From positions 1 through 17,116 of the forward strand of contig JAUWHT010000155.1 in NCBI GenBank assembly GCA_030605745.1: 17,116 nt of DNA. Direction: 5' to 3'. This DNA is from Pirellulales bacterium. Its GTDB lineage: Bacteria; Planctomycetota; Planctomycetia; Pirellulales; Thermoguttaceae. Under the pieces are notes generated by a model. It worked only from the letters and a program-made list of their open reading frames with translations. It was not told the DNA's origin and did no database searches. The stretch's first letter is position 1; each line of letters starts with the position of its first letter. The position numbers were made by a program, and so were the translations under genes. Below, one piece after another: positions 1 to 5,806 of the stretch.

Positions 1-2
1 TT

Positions 3-188
3 TTGATTTCGGAGCTGAATACCCAGCCTGCGCATACCCCTGCCGTTGCCACACCCGCGGTGTCACCACCGCCAGCGTACGACTCAGGGCCGGGATGGTT
101 CGCTAGACCTTTCCCGTACGACTCTTTCATTCGCGACTCCATGCCGGTTTATCCCGGCGCTTTCTCTGACCCCAAAGATACCCCTTGA
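3..188 (+). CDS. C-terminal end of an unidentified proline-rich protein (5' truncated)
   Basis: An open frame runs from the left edge to a TGA at 186-188. The visible residues are rich in Pro, Ala and aromatic residues (segments such as PPPAYDSGPGWFARPFPYD), with no membrane segment or known motif. Third codon positions are moderately G/C-rich, which favours a real gene end over chance. There is no convincing start in the window: the TTG at position 3 has no visible ribosome binding site, so the gene most likely begins further left. I do not recognise the family. It could be the tail of an exported or structural protein, but nothing here decides that. Confidence 0.4.
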   Translation: MISELNTQPAHTPAVATPAVSPPPAYDSGPGWFARPFPYDSFIRDSMPVYPGAFSDPKDTP

Positions 189-281
189 TAGGTTTCTACT
201 TCTCGTTATACTCTGCACAGGTTGAGTTTTCGTCTCGGTAGCCCCGGTAGCATGGTCAAGCGATCAGCAGGAGGTAGCCCG

Positions 282-500
282 ATGGCAACGGCAGCCCCAA
301 CGTCTGTCGCACATATCGGCGACACGGCCGGCGCGGTATGGAAGATCCTGGCCAAGAACGGCCCGTTGAGCATGGCCAAACTGGTCAAGAAAGTCCGCCA
401 GCCGCGCGACATAGTGATGCAGGCCCTCGGATGGCTTGCACGCGAGGGTAAGATCCAGATCGACGAAGAAGGTCGCAGCCGGATCGTCTCGCTCTGCTAG
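282..500 (+). CDS. Small winged-helix protein, DUF2582-like (72 aa)
   Basis: The start is the ATG at 282, preceded by a strong AGGAGG ribosome binding site at 269-274; earlier in-frame starts lack one. The protein has an IGDTAGAVWKIL helix near residues 11-22, then a turn and a second helix (LSMAKLVKKV), and ends with the signature ALGWLAREGKIQI and a short beta wing. This matches the compact winged helix-turn-helix family DUF2582, small cytoplasmic proteins of 65-80 residues with a DNA-binding-type fold and no settled function. Length is normal for the family. It stands alone, with the preceding gene ending about 90 nt upstream and a convergent gene downstream. The family call rests on the G-x-x-A-G and GWLxRE pattern; a role as a regulator is inferred only from the fold. 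Confidence 0.8.
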   Translation: MATAAPTSVAHIGDTAGAVWKILAKNGPLSMAKLVKKVRQPRDIVMQALGWLAREGKIQIDEEGRSRIVSLC

Positions 501-537
501 CACGGATTATTCACGAACTGTTGAAAAATTCGTGTAT

Positions 538-608
538 CACTGCTTGCCGCAGGCAAGCAGTGCTGTGTAAATTCCTGGGAAAACACTGCTTGCCTGCGGC
601 AAGCAGCG
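538..608. repeat. Two facing hairpins (CTGCTTGCC family), possible bidirectional terminator
   Basis: Hairpin one has a perfect 10-bp stem, CACTGCTTGC (538-547) and GCAAGCAGTG (553-562), with loop CGCAG. Hairpin two (584-593 and 599-608) has the same stem with one mismatch and loop CTGCG. The two are reverse complements of each other, about 22 nt apart, so the whole block can also fold as one large cruciform. It lies between two convergent gene ends (500 on plus, 652 on minus), where a two-way transcription stop would fit. There is no T-tract, so it may instead be a dispersed palindromic repeat. Confidence 0.75.
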
Positions 609-651
609 GCACATATCTACTACCGCTCAAACGCCCAAATCAAAGCGGATG

Positions 652-1077
652 TCACTCGGCGTCCGGGGCTTTTGCAGCCTTCTTTGCAGCCGCTTTCTTC
701 AGCCGCCTGGCCTTGGCCGCTGCCTTCAGAGCCTCGATCCTTTCCTGCTGTTCAGGCGTCAGCACCGCGGCAATCTTCTCGTTTCGCTCCTTGGTGATCG
801 CCGCCAGTTGGGCCTTCAGAGCGGCTATCTTCGGACGGTACTCTTTCTGGATCTCGTAGATCGCCTGGCGTTGCTTCTTATCAACGACCTTGCCGTAGTA
901 AGCGGGCAAGCGGCCGCGGGATTTCTTCGGCTTCTGGGTCTTCTCTTTGGCGGCGGCCGGCTTGGCGCCTGACTCTTCCTGCTGTCCAACGGCCGGGCGG
1001 CCGGCAGCCACGAGGACGACTGCCAGTGATGTCACGATAGCCCAAAGCAGAACTCGGGTGGAAATCAAACGCACCAT
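652..1077 (-). CDS. Exported helical LTXXQ-like small protein with Lys/Ala-rich tail (141 aa)
   Basis: The start is the ATG at 1077, with AAGGAG about 7 nt upstream (rc of 1084-1089). A signal peptide covers about residues 1-31 (Arg near the N-terminus, hydrophobic core LLWAIVTSLAVVLVAA, cleavage near AVG-QQ). The mature part has a Lys/Ala/Gln linker, then a helical segment (KKQRQAIYEIQKEYRPKIAALKAQL) ending in LTPEQQERIEAL, the LTxxQ-like motif of Spy/CpxP-type periplasmic proteins. The C-terminus is a low-complexity Ala/Lys stretch resembling a histone-H1 tail. Location is probably the periplasm. The exact job is unknown: Spy-like proteins are chaperones or stress sensors, but the similarity is limited to this motif and helix content. 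It is convergent with the winged-helix gene. Confidence 0.8.
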   Translation of the reverse strand: MVRLISTRVLLWAIVTSLAVVLVAAGRPAVGQQEESGAKPAAAKEKTQKPKKSRGRLPAYYGKVVDKKQRQAIYEIQKEYRPKIAALKAQLAAITKERNEKIAAVLTPEQQERIEALKAAAKARRLKKAAAKKAAKAPDAE

Positions 1078-1272
1078 GGAAACGCTCCTTTCCAATACTG
1101 TTACTGTGCAACTTACGCAAGGTAAACACCGCTGGTAGGATAGCAGAAAGGCTTTGCCGGTGGAAGCCACCGACAAGCACGGGAACACATGCCTCAAGGG
1201 TGGGGTGTCACGGTTGGACCGGATCGATTTTGGGCTGTCTGCGTACCCCTCAATGGTGGCATTCGTGCGCAG

Positions 1273-1463
1273 TTTAGCCGCCGGGCTTGCCCCAATACCG
1301 TTGAATTAAGGGCAGAATTGGCAGCAACACAGTGGCACCGGCGTCTCGCCGGTGTGACACAAGTAGTAGGTGTCGTCACGAGTTCCGTTACACCGGCGAG
1401 ACACCGGTGCCACTTGATATCACCACTAATTCAACAGTATTGGGGGCAAGCCCGGCGGCTAAA
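1273..1463. repeat. 191-bp nested inverted repeat, MITE-like
   Basis: The outer arms are 1273-1308 (TTTAGCCGCCGGGCTTGCCC followed by an AT-rich end) and 1427-1463, the near-perfect reverse complement. Inner arms 1331-1355 and 1390-1414 are also complementary (GTGGCACCGG, then GTCTCGCCGGTGT) with one mismatch, and each inner arm is itself a short hairpin (CACCGGCG-TCT-CGCCGGTG at 1336-1354). The element fills most of the 517-nt space between the 652-1077 gene and the TPR gene. There is no ORF of substance in it and no clear target-site duplication. It resembles a non-autonomous mobile element or a large RNA/DNA hairpin. The rest of the gap (1078-1272, 1464-1594) shows nothing I can name. Confidence 0.7.
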
Positions 1464-1594
1464 CGAATTGGTGCTGTGCCGGCTAACCCCTTGTCGGGCA
1501 AGGCCGTTCAGCGTATTGTACACTTGGACTCTGGGGAGTGATCGTTCTGGCCAGGAAACCCCCACTACCTCCACTCAGAAAGGTGAACAGGGTT

Positions 1595-2941
1595 ATGATA
1601 ATCCCATCCATTCGGCAGGTACTCGTGCTTGGAATTTTCTCTGCTTGTGCCGTTTTCGCCGCCGGAAAGACGTCGGCGGAACCTCTTTCGGTCGATGCTC
1701 TGAAGCCTCCCACGCCGGCGGCCAAGGAGCCGATGCCGGAGGTGACCGACGCGGTCGCGCTTTTTAAGAAGCAGGACTTTGCCGGGGCGTTGAAGCTGTT
1801 GAAGGAGGCCGTCAAAAAGCATCCCGAGTTGCCCCCCGCCCAGGTCATCATGGCCCAGTTGTTTTCGCAGATTAACCAGGCAGGCGCAGTGCGGTCCTCG
1901 CTGGAGAGTGCGGTTTTGGAGGCCCCCGACGATCCGGAGGTCTACGTCATTATGGGCGATATCGCCCTGCGTGAACGCCGCGTGACCGAGGCCGGCTTGC
2001 TGTTTGCCAAGGCCAGCAGTCTGGTGTCGGAGGTGAAGGATGCCAGCCGCCGAAAGATACTCGAACCACGCGTCTACAGCGGCCTGACCTCGGTGGCGGA
2101 AGCGCGGCAGCAATGGGCCACCGCACAGGACTATCTCGAGTCCTGGCTGAAATTCGATCCAACCAGCACTGCGGCGATGCAACGGCTGGCCCGAGCACTG
2201 TTCAAGCAGGGGAAAGCAAAGGCGGCATTGGATCAACTCAAGGCGGCCGCTGCGGCCGACCCCAAGGTGCTCACCCCGGCGGCCATGCTGGCCCGGTTCT
2301 ACCAACAGGCCGGCGACCATAAGAACGCCAAACAGTGGATGGCCTACGCACTGAAAGTGGCGCCCAAGGATCTTCGCACTCGGTTGGTCGCCGCCCAGTG
2401 GTCCCTGGAAACCGGCCAGCTTGAACAGGCCGAGCAACAGGCGGCCGCAGCCATGCAACTCGATCCCAAATCGCTGCAAGCAAAGGTCCTTCGCGGCGTG
2501 ATCGCTCTGTTCCAGAGGGATTACAAAGCGGCCGAACTGTACTTCGAGTCGGCCCATCTGCAATCGCCGGGCAACTTCGCGGCCAGCAACAACCTGGCCT
2601 TGGCGCTGTGCGAGCAGCCCGACGAAGCCAAAAGACGCCGTGCGCTCGAATATGCCCAGGCCAATTCGCGGCAGTTTCCAAAGGTGGCCGAAGCAGCCTC
2701 GACCTACGGTTGGGTCCTCTACAAGCTCGGGCGTCTGGACGACGCGGAACGTGCGCTGCGCCAGGCGGCCGCCAGCGGGAACTTAAGCGCCGATACGGTC
2801 TACTACATCGCCCGGGTCTCCGCCGACCGCGGTCGCAAAGACGAGGCCAAGCAACTGATCGAGTCGGCGCTGGCAAGCAAACGCCCCTTCTCGCAACGGC
2901 AAGAGGCCGAAGCACTCCTGAAACAACTCAATCAGGAGTAG
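1595..2941 (+). CDS. Exported tetratricopeptide-repeat (TPR) protein (448 aa)
   Basis: The chosen start is the ATG at 1595, with AAAGGTGA about 8-15 nt upstream. It gives a clean signal peptide, MIIPSIRQVLVLGIFSACAV and on to AAGKTSA-EP (about residues 1-28). Starting further upstream would add a 19-residue basic extension. The rest is a chain of helix-turn-helix units with TPR spacing of about 34 residues: for example AVALFKKQDFAGALKLLKEA near residue 50, then PEVYVIMGDIALRERRVTEA, PTSTAAMQRLARALFKQGKA, and near the C-terminus STYGWVLYKLGRLDDAERAL. Such solenoids bind other proteins; in the periplasm or envelope they usually help assemble complexes. No enzymatic domain is visible. It appears to be a single-gene unit with repeats on both sides. 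The TPR call is secure; the partner is unknown. Confidence 0.85.
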   Translation: MIIPSIRQVLVLGIFSACAVFAAGKTSAEPLSVDALKPPTPAAKEPMPEVTDAVALFKKQDFAGALKLLKEAVKKHPELPPAQVIMAQLFSQINQAGAVRSSLESAVLEAPDDPEVYVIMGDIALRERRVTEAGLLFAKASSLVSEVKDASRRKILEPRVYSGLTSVAEARQQWATAQDYLESWLKFDPTSTAAMQRLARALFKQGKAKAALDQLKAAAAADPKVLTPAAMLARFYQQAGDHKNAKQWMAYALKVAPKDLRTRLVAAQWSLETGQLEQAEQQAAAAMQLDPKSLQAKVLRGVIALFQRDYKAAELYFESAHLQSPGNFAASNNLALALCEQPDEAKRRRALEYAQANSRQFPKVAEAASTYGWVLYKLGRLDDAERALRQAAASGNLSADTVYYIARVSADRGRKDEAKQLIESALASKRPFSQRQEAEALLKQLNQE

Positions 2942-2971
2942 CCTGCACGCGCGGCGCCTAGCCTAAATCTC

Positions 2972-3116
2972 TCACCACAGAGGCACGGAGGACACGGAGA
3001 TTATTGAAAGGCTAGGTGTTTTCAATGATGTTGTTGAAAACAGTTTGATGTCTGATGTAAGCTACCAAAACCCCAATTAAAACCGTTTCTCCGTGTCCTC
3101 CGTGCCTCCGTGGTGA
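2972..3116. repeat. 29-bp inverted repeat pair enclosing an AT-rich core
   Basis: The left arm 2972-3000 (TCACCACAGAGGCACGGAGG then ACACGGAGA) and right arm 3088-3116 are reverse complements with a single mismatch. The 87-bp core is markedly A+T-rich compared with the flanking genes. The 145-bp unit lies 30 nt after the TPR stop. The short-arm, AT-rich-core shape fits a miniature inverted-repeat element or a long hairpin at a transcript end. No target-site duplication is obvious. Confidence 0.75.
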
Positions 3117-3145
3117 ATTTCCTGGTGAGGAATCTGGGTGCGCGC

Positions 3146-3191
3146 AAAAAAAGATCATGGTAAGCCGATCCGTCGCCATACCATGATCTTT
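3146..3191 (-). terminator. Rho-independent terminator for the Cys-rich protein gene
   Basis: A perfect 13-bp stem, AAAGATCATGGTA (3150-3162) and TACCATGATCTTT (3179-3191), encloses a 16-nt loop. Read on the minus strand the stem is followed at once by a run of seven T (complement of 3146-3152), the classic intrinsic terminator layout. It lies about 115 nt beyond the stop of the minus-strand gene 3306-3587, which it most likely serves. On the plus strand there is no T-tract beyond TTTAT, so it would be weaker for the TPR transcript. Confidence 0.75.
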
Positions 3192-3305
3192 ATCCTGAAA
3201 CGGAACAACACGTGTCCCGCCCTCCCGGCAGGTCTATAAAATGCTAATCGGCGCAACTGGTAGGCTTCCTGAAGCCGATTCTTACAATTCGTTCTGATGT
3301 CTTGT

Positions 3306-3587
3306 TCAAGGGGCCGCCCAAGCACATGCTCGATACCAGAAGCCCCGGCAGCGGGCCTTCTGCTGGCAATAGCCGGCCCACGCGCTCTCGCAGCATGAGG
3401 GCGGAAACTCGCAGCAGCCCGGCACCAGGGCAAAATACGGCACGGCACATGCCGGTGCGCTGTACAGTGGGTATTGCTCGCAACCGGCGCACGGCATCCC
3501 CCGCTCGCAACTCGGTTCGAAAGCAACGGCCGGACTGACCAGCAAAGCGGCGGCCATCAGAACGAACGCCCAACGGATCCATCGCAT
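3306..3587 (-). CDS. Small secreted cysteine-rich protein (93 aa)
   Basis: The start is the ATG at 3587, with an AAGGAG site about 7 nt upstream (rc of 3594-3601); the upstream in-frame start lacks this. An N-terminal signal peptide is clear (MRWIRW, hydrophobic FVLMAAALLVSPAVA, cleavage before FEPSC). The mature part of about 70 residues holds 11 Cys, including two CC pairs (GCCEFPPSCCES), plus many aromatic and Pro residues, and ends RACAWAAP. The pattern suggests a disulfide-stabilised secreted or cell-surface protein, or a metal-binding one. I do not recognise the family. It is a monocistronic unit with its own terminator at 3146-3191. Codon use is G/C-biased like the neighbours, supporting a real gene. 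Confidence 0.65.
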   Translation of the reverse strand: MRWIRWAFVLMAAALLVSPAVAFEPSCERGMPCAGCEQYPLYSAPACAVPYFALVPGCCEFPPSCCESAWAGYCQQKARCRGFWYRACAWAAP

Positions 3588-3733
3588 GGGGACACTCCTT
3601 TCCAGATTTCGTTCGCCCGGAATTTGATGCGACACACGTTGGCTGATGGGCAGGTAGGGGAAGCATCATTCCCCCGCTCGCGGGCTGGCTCCCACGGCGA
3701 CCGTTGTATTCTTCGGCCAACGTGCGCCCCTAA

Positions 3734-3788
3734 AACATTGCCCACAGTTGGCCAAAAGCAAATCGAAATGTTGCGTTTTGGCAATGTT
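3734..3788. repeat. Inverted repeat in the 363-nt gap between the Cys-rich gene and tRNA-Leu
   Basis: AACATTGCC (3734-3742) is matched by GGCAATGTT (3780-3788), with further partial pairing inside (GGCCAAAAGC against GCGTTTTGGC). It could form a hairpin, but there is no T-tract and its role is unknown. The rest of 3588-3950 contains no gene I can support; open frames crossing it lack coding character. Confidence 0.4.
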
Positions 3789-3950
3789 CCTCGACGCAGT
3801 CGCGTGATGCCTGCCTGTAAGCGCTTGCACAGGAAGGCTTTACGCCCGCAGCACTACCACACGGCCACGTTGATTTTTTTCAACCTGAAAGCCCCGTCGC
3901 CCAGGCCGGATTTGCCGATCGTAACGATGGCCCCGATCACGCATAAGATG

Positions 3951-4034
3951 TGGCCGAGGCGGGACTCGAACCCGCACGGGGTTGCCCCCAAGGGATTTTA
4001 AATCCCTAGCGTCTACCAATTCCGCCACTCGGCC
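3951..4034 (-). tRNA. tRNA-Leu (anticodon UAA)
   Basis: Read on the minus strand, the acceptor stem is GGCCGAG/CTCGGCC (7 bp), followed by a D-arm with GCGGAATTGGTAGACGC, an anticodon stem AGGGA/TCCCT with loop TTTAAAA giving anticodon TAA (UAA), a long variable arm GGGG-GCAA-CCCC typical of class II tRNAs, and a T-arm GCGGG-TTCGAGT-CCCGC. The discriminator base is A, as expected for leucine. The 3' CCA is not encoded (genomic sequence continues CATC), so it must be added after transcription. It lies just downstream of leuA on the same strand, separated by a hairpin. Confidence 0.97.
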
Positions 4035-4035
4035 C

Positions 4036-4066
4036 GCTTGAGGTGGCAATAAATTGCCACCCCCTC
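4036..4066 (-). terminator. Terminator-like hairpin behind leuA (repeat copy 1)
   Basis: A perfect 8-bp stem, GGTGGCAA (4042-4049) and TTGCCACC (4054-4061), with loop TAAA, begins directly at the leuA stop codon (4065-4067) and ends 8 nt before the tRNA-Leu 5' end. It lacks a T-tract. A close copy with the same flanks (CTTGAGG...CCCCCTC) lies at 14879-14914 behind another minus-strand gene, which supports a functional transcript-end element over chance. Confidence 0.6.
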
Positions 4067-5603
4067 ACTGCCTACCGCCGTTGGTTACTGCCACGATGCG
4101 GTTGATTGCATTAAGGAACGCCTTGGCGCTGGCCTCGACGCTGTCGGTCGAGACGCCGCGGCCACGGTACAGGCGATCCTGGTGCTCGACCTGGACCAGC
4201 ACCTCACCCTGGGCATCTTTGCCCACGGTAACACTGTGGACGCTGAAATCCTTGCAGACGACCGAGATGCCGGTCAGCTTCTCCATGGCCAGGAATACCG
4301 CGTCGATAGGCCCGTCGCCGCAAGCCATCTTGGTGCTGAACTGCTGCTGGCCACAGCGGAGCACAAGCGTGACCTCAGGCACCTGTTCGGTTCCCGAGGC
4401 GACCTGGTACGAGACCAACGACCACCGCTCGGTCACGGCGTGGATCTGTTGTTCGATCAGCACAGCGATGTCGGCGTCGTAGATGTCCTTTTTCTTGTCG
4501 GCGAGGATTTTGAACTCGTTGAAGACGGTGTCGAGTTGCTCGCCGGTGAGGTTATATCCGAGTGCTTTTGCCCGATCGGCCAGCGCGGCCCGACCACTGT
4601 GTTTGCCCAACACCAGGTCGGTCATAGCTAGTCCGACGTCCTCTGGCCGCATGATTTCGTAGGTTGTGCGTTCCTTAAGGATACCGTCCTGGTGTATGCC
4701 CGCCTCGTGGGCGAAGGCGTTCTGGCCCACGATGGCCTTGTTCCGCTGGACCTGGATGCCGGTGATACCGGCCACCAGCCGGCTGGTGGGCACCAATCGC
4801 CGGCTGAGAATCCGGGTATCGGCATGGTAGTAATCGTTTCGGGTCCGCAGGGCCATGACGATCTCTTCCAGCGAGCAGTTTCCTGCCCGTTCGCCCAGCC
4901 CGTTGATCGTGCATTCGACCTGACCGGCACCGGCCTCGACCGATGCCAGGCTGTTGGCCACGGCGAGGCCCAGATCGTTATGGCAGTGGACGCTGATCAC
5001 CGCCTGATCGATGTTTGGTACCCGATCGCGGAGGGTTTGGATGACGTTGCTCATGTGTTTGGGCGTGGCGTAGCCGACCGTGTCGGGGATATTGACCGTG
5101 GTGGCTCCCGCGTCGATGGCTGCCTCGACCACTTGGCAGAGGAAGTCGGTCTCGGTGCGGACGGCGTCCTCTGGCGAGAACTCGACGTCGCCCGAGTAGC
5201 CGGCGGCCCGCCGGACCCCCGCCACCGCGCGGCGGATGATCTCGTCTTTGTCCATTCTCAGCTTGTGCTCGCGGTGGATGGCACTGGTGGCCAGGAAGAC
5301 GTGGATTCGTGGCTGTTCGGCGTATTGGATCGCTTCCCAGGCCCGGTCAATGTCGGCGTCGCGGCACCGGGCCAGGCCGCAGATGACCGATCCACGGACC
5401 GATCGAGCAATCTGGCAAACCGCCTCGAAATCGCCCGGCGAGGCGATTGGAAAACCGGCCTCGATTACGTCTACCCCCAACTCGACCAGGGCCCGGGCAA
5501 CTTCCGTCTTCTCGGCCAGGTCCATGCTCGCCCCAGGCGATTGCTCGCCGTCGCGGAGCGTGGTGTCGAAAATGGCAATTCTGCGCGAGTTTGAGTCGTT
5601 CAT
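4065..5603 (-). CDS. leuA: 2-isopropylmalate synthase
   Basis: First committed step of leucine biosynthesis: acetyl-CoA plus 3-methyl-2-oxobutanoate gives 2-isopropylmalate, in the cytoplasm. The 512-residue protein is full length for bacterial LeuA (about 500-525). It shows the HMGL-like TIM barrel with DTTLRDGEQ (residues 13-21; metal and catalytic residues), SVHCHNDLGLAVANS (HxH metal ligands near 206-208), CTINGLGERAGN (231-242), and FAHEAGIHQDGILK in the linker region. The last ~120 residues form the LeuA allosteric domain where leucine normally gives feedback inhibition. The start is the ATG at 5603; only a weak GGAA lies upstream and a GC hairpin (5614-5632) precedes it. No other leu gene is adjacent. 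Homocitrate and citramalate synthases share the fold, but the length and HQDGILK/allosteric region favour LeuA. Confidence 0.95.
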   Translation of the reverse strand: MNDSNSRRIAIFDTTLRDGEQSPGASMDLAEKTEVARALVELGVDVIEAGFPIASPGDFEAVCQIARSVRGSVICGLARCRDADIDRAWEAIQYAEQPRIHVFLATSAIHREHKLRMDKDEIIRRAVAGVRRAAGYSGDVEFSPEDAVRTETDFLCQVVEAAIDAGATTVNIPDTVGYATPKHMSNVIQTLRDRVPNIDQAVISVHCHNDLGLAVANSLASVEAGAGQVECTINGLGERAGNCSLEEIVMALRTRNDYYHADTRILSRRLVPTSRLVAGITGIQVQRNKAIVGQNAFAHEAGIHQDGILKERTTYEIMRPEDVGLAMTDLVLGKHSGRAALADRAKALGYNLTGEQLDTVFNEFKILADKKKDIYDADIAVLIEQQIHAVTERWSLVSYQVASGTEQVPEVTLVLRCGQQQFSTKMACGDGPIDAVFLAMEKLTGISVVCKDFSVHSVTVGKDAQGEVLVQVEHQDRLYRGRGVSTDSVEASAKAFLNAINRIVAVTNGGRQ

Positions 5604-5613
5604 GAATGTTCCA

Positions 5614-5632
5614 AGCCGCCGTTCCGGCGGCT
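5614..5632 (-). promoter_or_regulatory. GC-rich hairpin just upstream of the leuA start
   Basis: AGCCGCC (5614-5620) pairs with GGCGGCT (5626-5632) around a 5-nt loop, ending 11 nt before the leuA ATG. In the mRNA it would sit next to or over the ribosome landing site, so it could limit initiation or be the last part of a leader structure. A second GC stem, GGCCG-TTGTA-CGGCC, lies at about 5657-5671. No leader peptide rich in leucine codons is evident, so classical attenuation is not supported. Confidence 0.4.
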
Positions 5633-5641
5633 GCTAAACAA

Positions 5642-5753
5642 CGCCTGGTGTCCCAGGGCCGTTGTACGGCCGCTTTTAACACAAGATATAGTAGCTGTCT
5701 GACTGCTTGACCACTACATGTAGTGGCGTGCAATAGTCGCAGGACACCAGGCG
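5642..5753. repeat. 12-bp inverted repeat pair in the leuA leader
   Basis: CGCCTGGTGTCC (5642-5653) and GGACACCAGGCG (5742-5753) are perfect reverse complements 88 nt apart. They enclose a GC hairpin and a 16-bp palindrome (5711-5726). The unit may be a small dispersed element or an RNA structure in the leuA 5' leader. The whole 203-nt gap between leuA and the sugar-binding protein gene holds no gene I can support. Confidence 0.6.
5711..5726. promoter_or_regulatory. Perfect 16-bp palindrome, operator-like
   Basis: CCACTACATGTAGTGG is a perfect palindrome about 110 nt upstream of the leuA start. Perfect dyads of this size without a loop are typical of binding sites for dimeric repressors or activators. 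A TATATC sequence lies downstream towards leuA, but I find no good -35 partner. The regulator cannot be named from the sequence. Confidence 0.45.
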
Positions 5754-5759
5754 ATGCCC

Positions 5760-5781
5760 TGAAGTGAAATCAATCGCTTCA
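5760..5781 (-). terminator. Weak hairpin after the pentose operon
   Basis: On the minus strand, TGAAGCGA-TTGATT-TCACTTCA forms an 8-bp stem with one mismatch, 26 nt after the stop codon of the sugar-binding protein gene. There is no T-tract, so it is at best a weak or Rho-assisted stop. It is the first hairpin after the last operon gene. Confidence 0.3.
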
Positions 5782-5806
5782 AGACGAAATGGATCATTGG
5801 TGTGGA

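Noticed and set aside
1565..2563. Long minus-strand open frame (332 codons) opposite the TPR gene
   Set aside because: It is antisense to a gene with clear signal peptide and TPR repeats; in G/C-rich third-position coding the opposite strand often stays open. Residue content is rich in Gly, Arg, Leu and His without motifs.
3474..4001. 175-codon plus-strand frame over the Cys-rich gene start, gap and tRNA
   Set aside because: It runs through the antisense of a supported gene and of tRNA-Leu, without coding bias in the gap.
4692..5594. 300-codon plus-strand frame opposite leuA
   Set aside because: leuA is unmistakable on the minus strand; this frame is its shadow, with no ribosome binding site or recognisable domain.
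5347..5733. Minus-strand frame starting at 5733 in the leuA leader, considered as a leader peptide
   Set aside because: It overlaps leuA for most of its length, is not rich in leucine codons in its first part beyond a few residues, and has no ribosome binding site.
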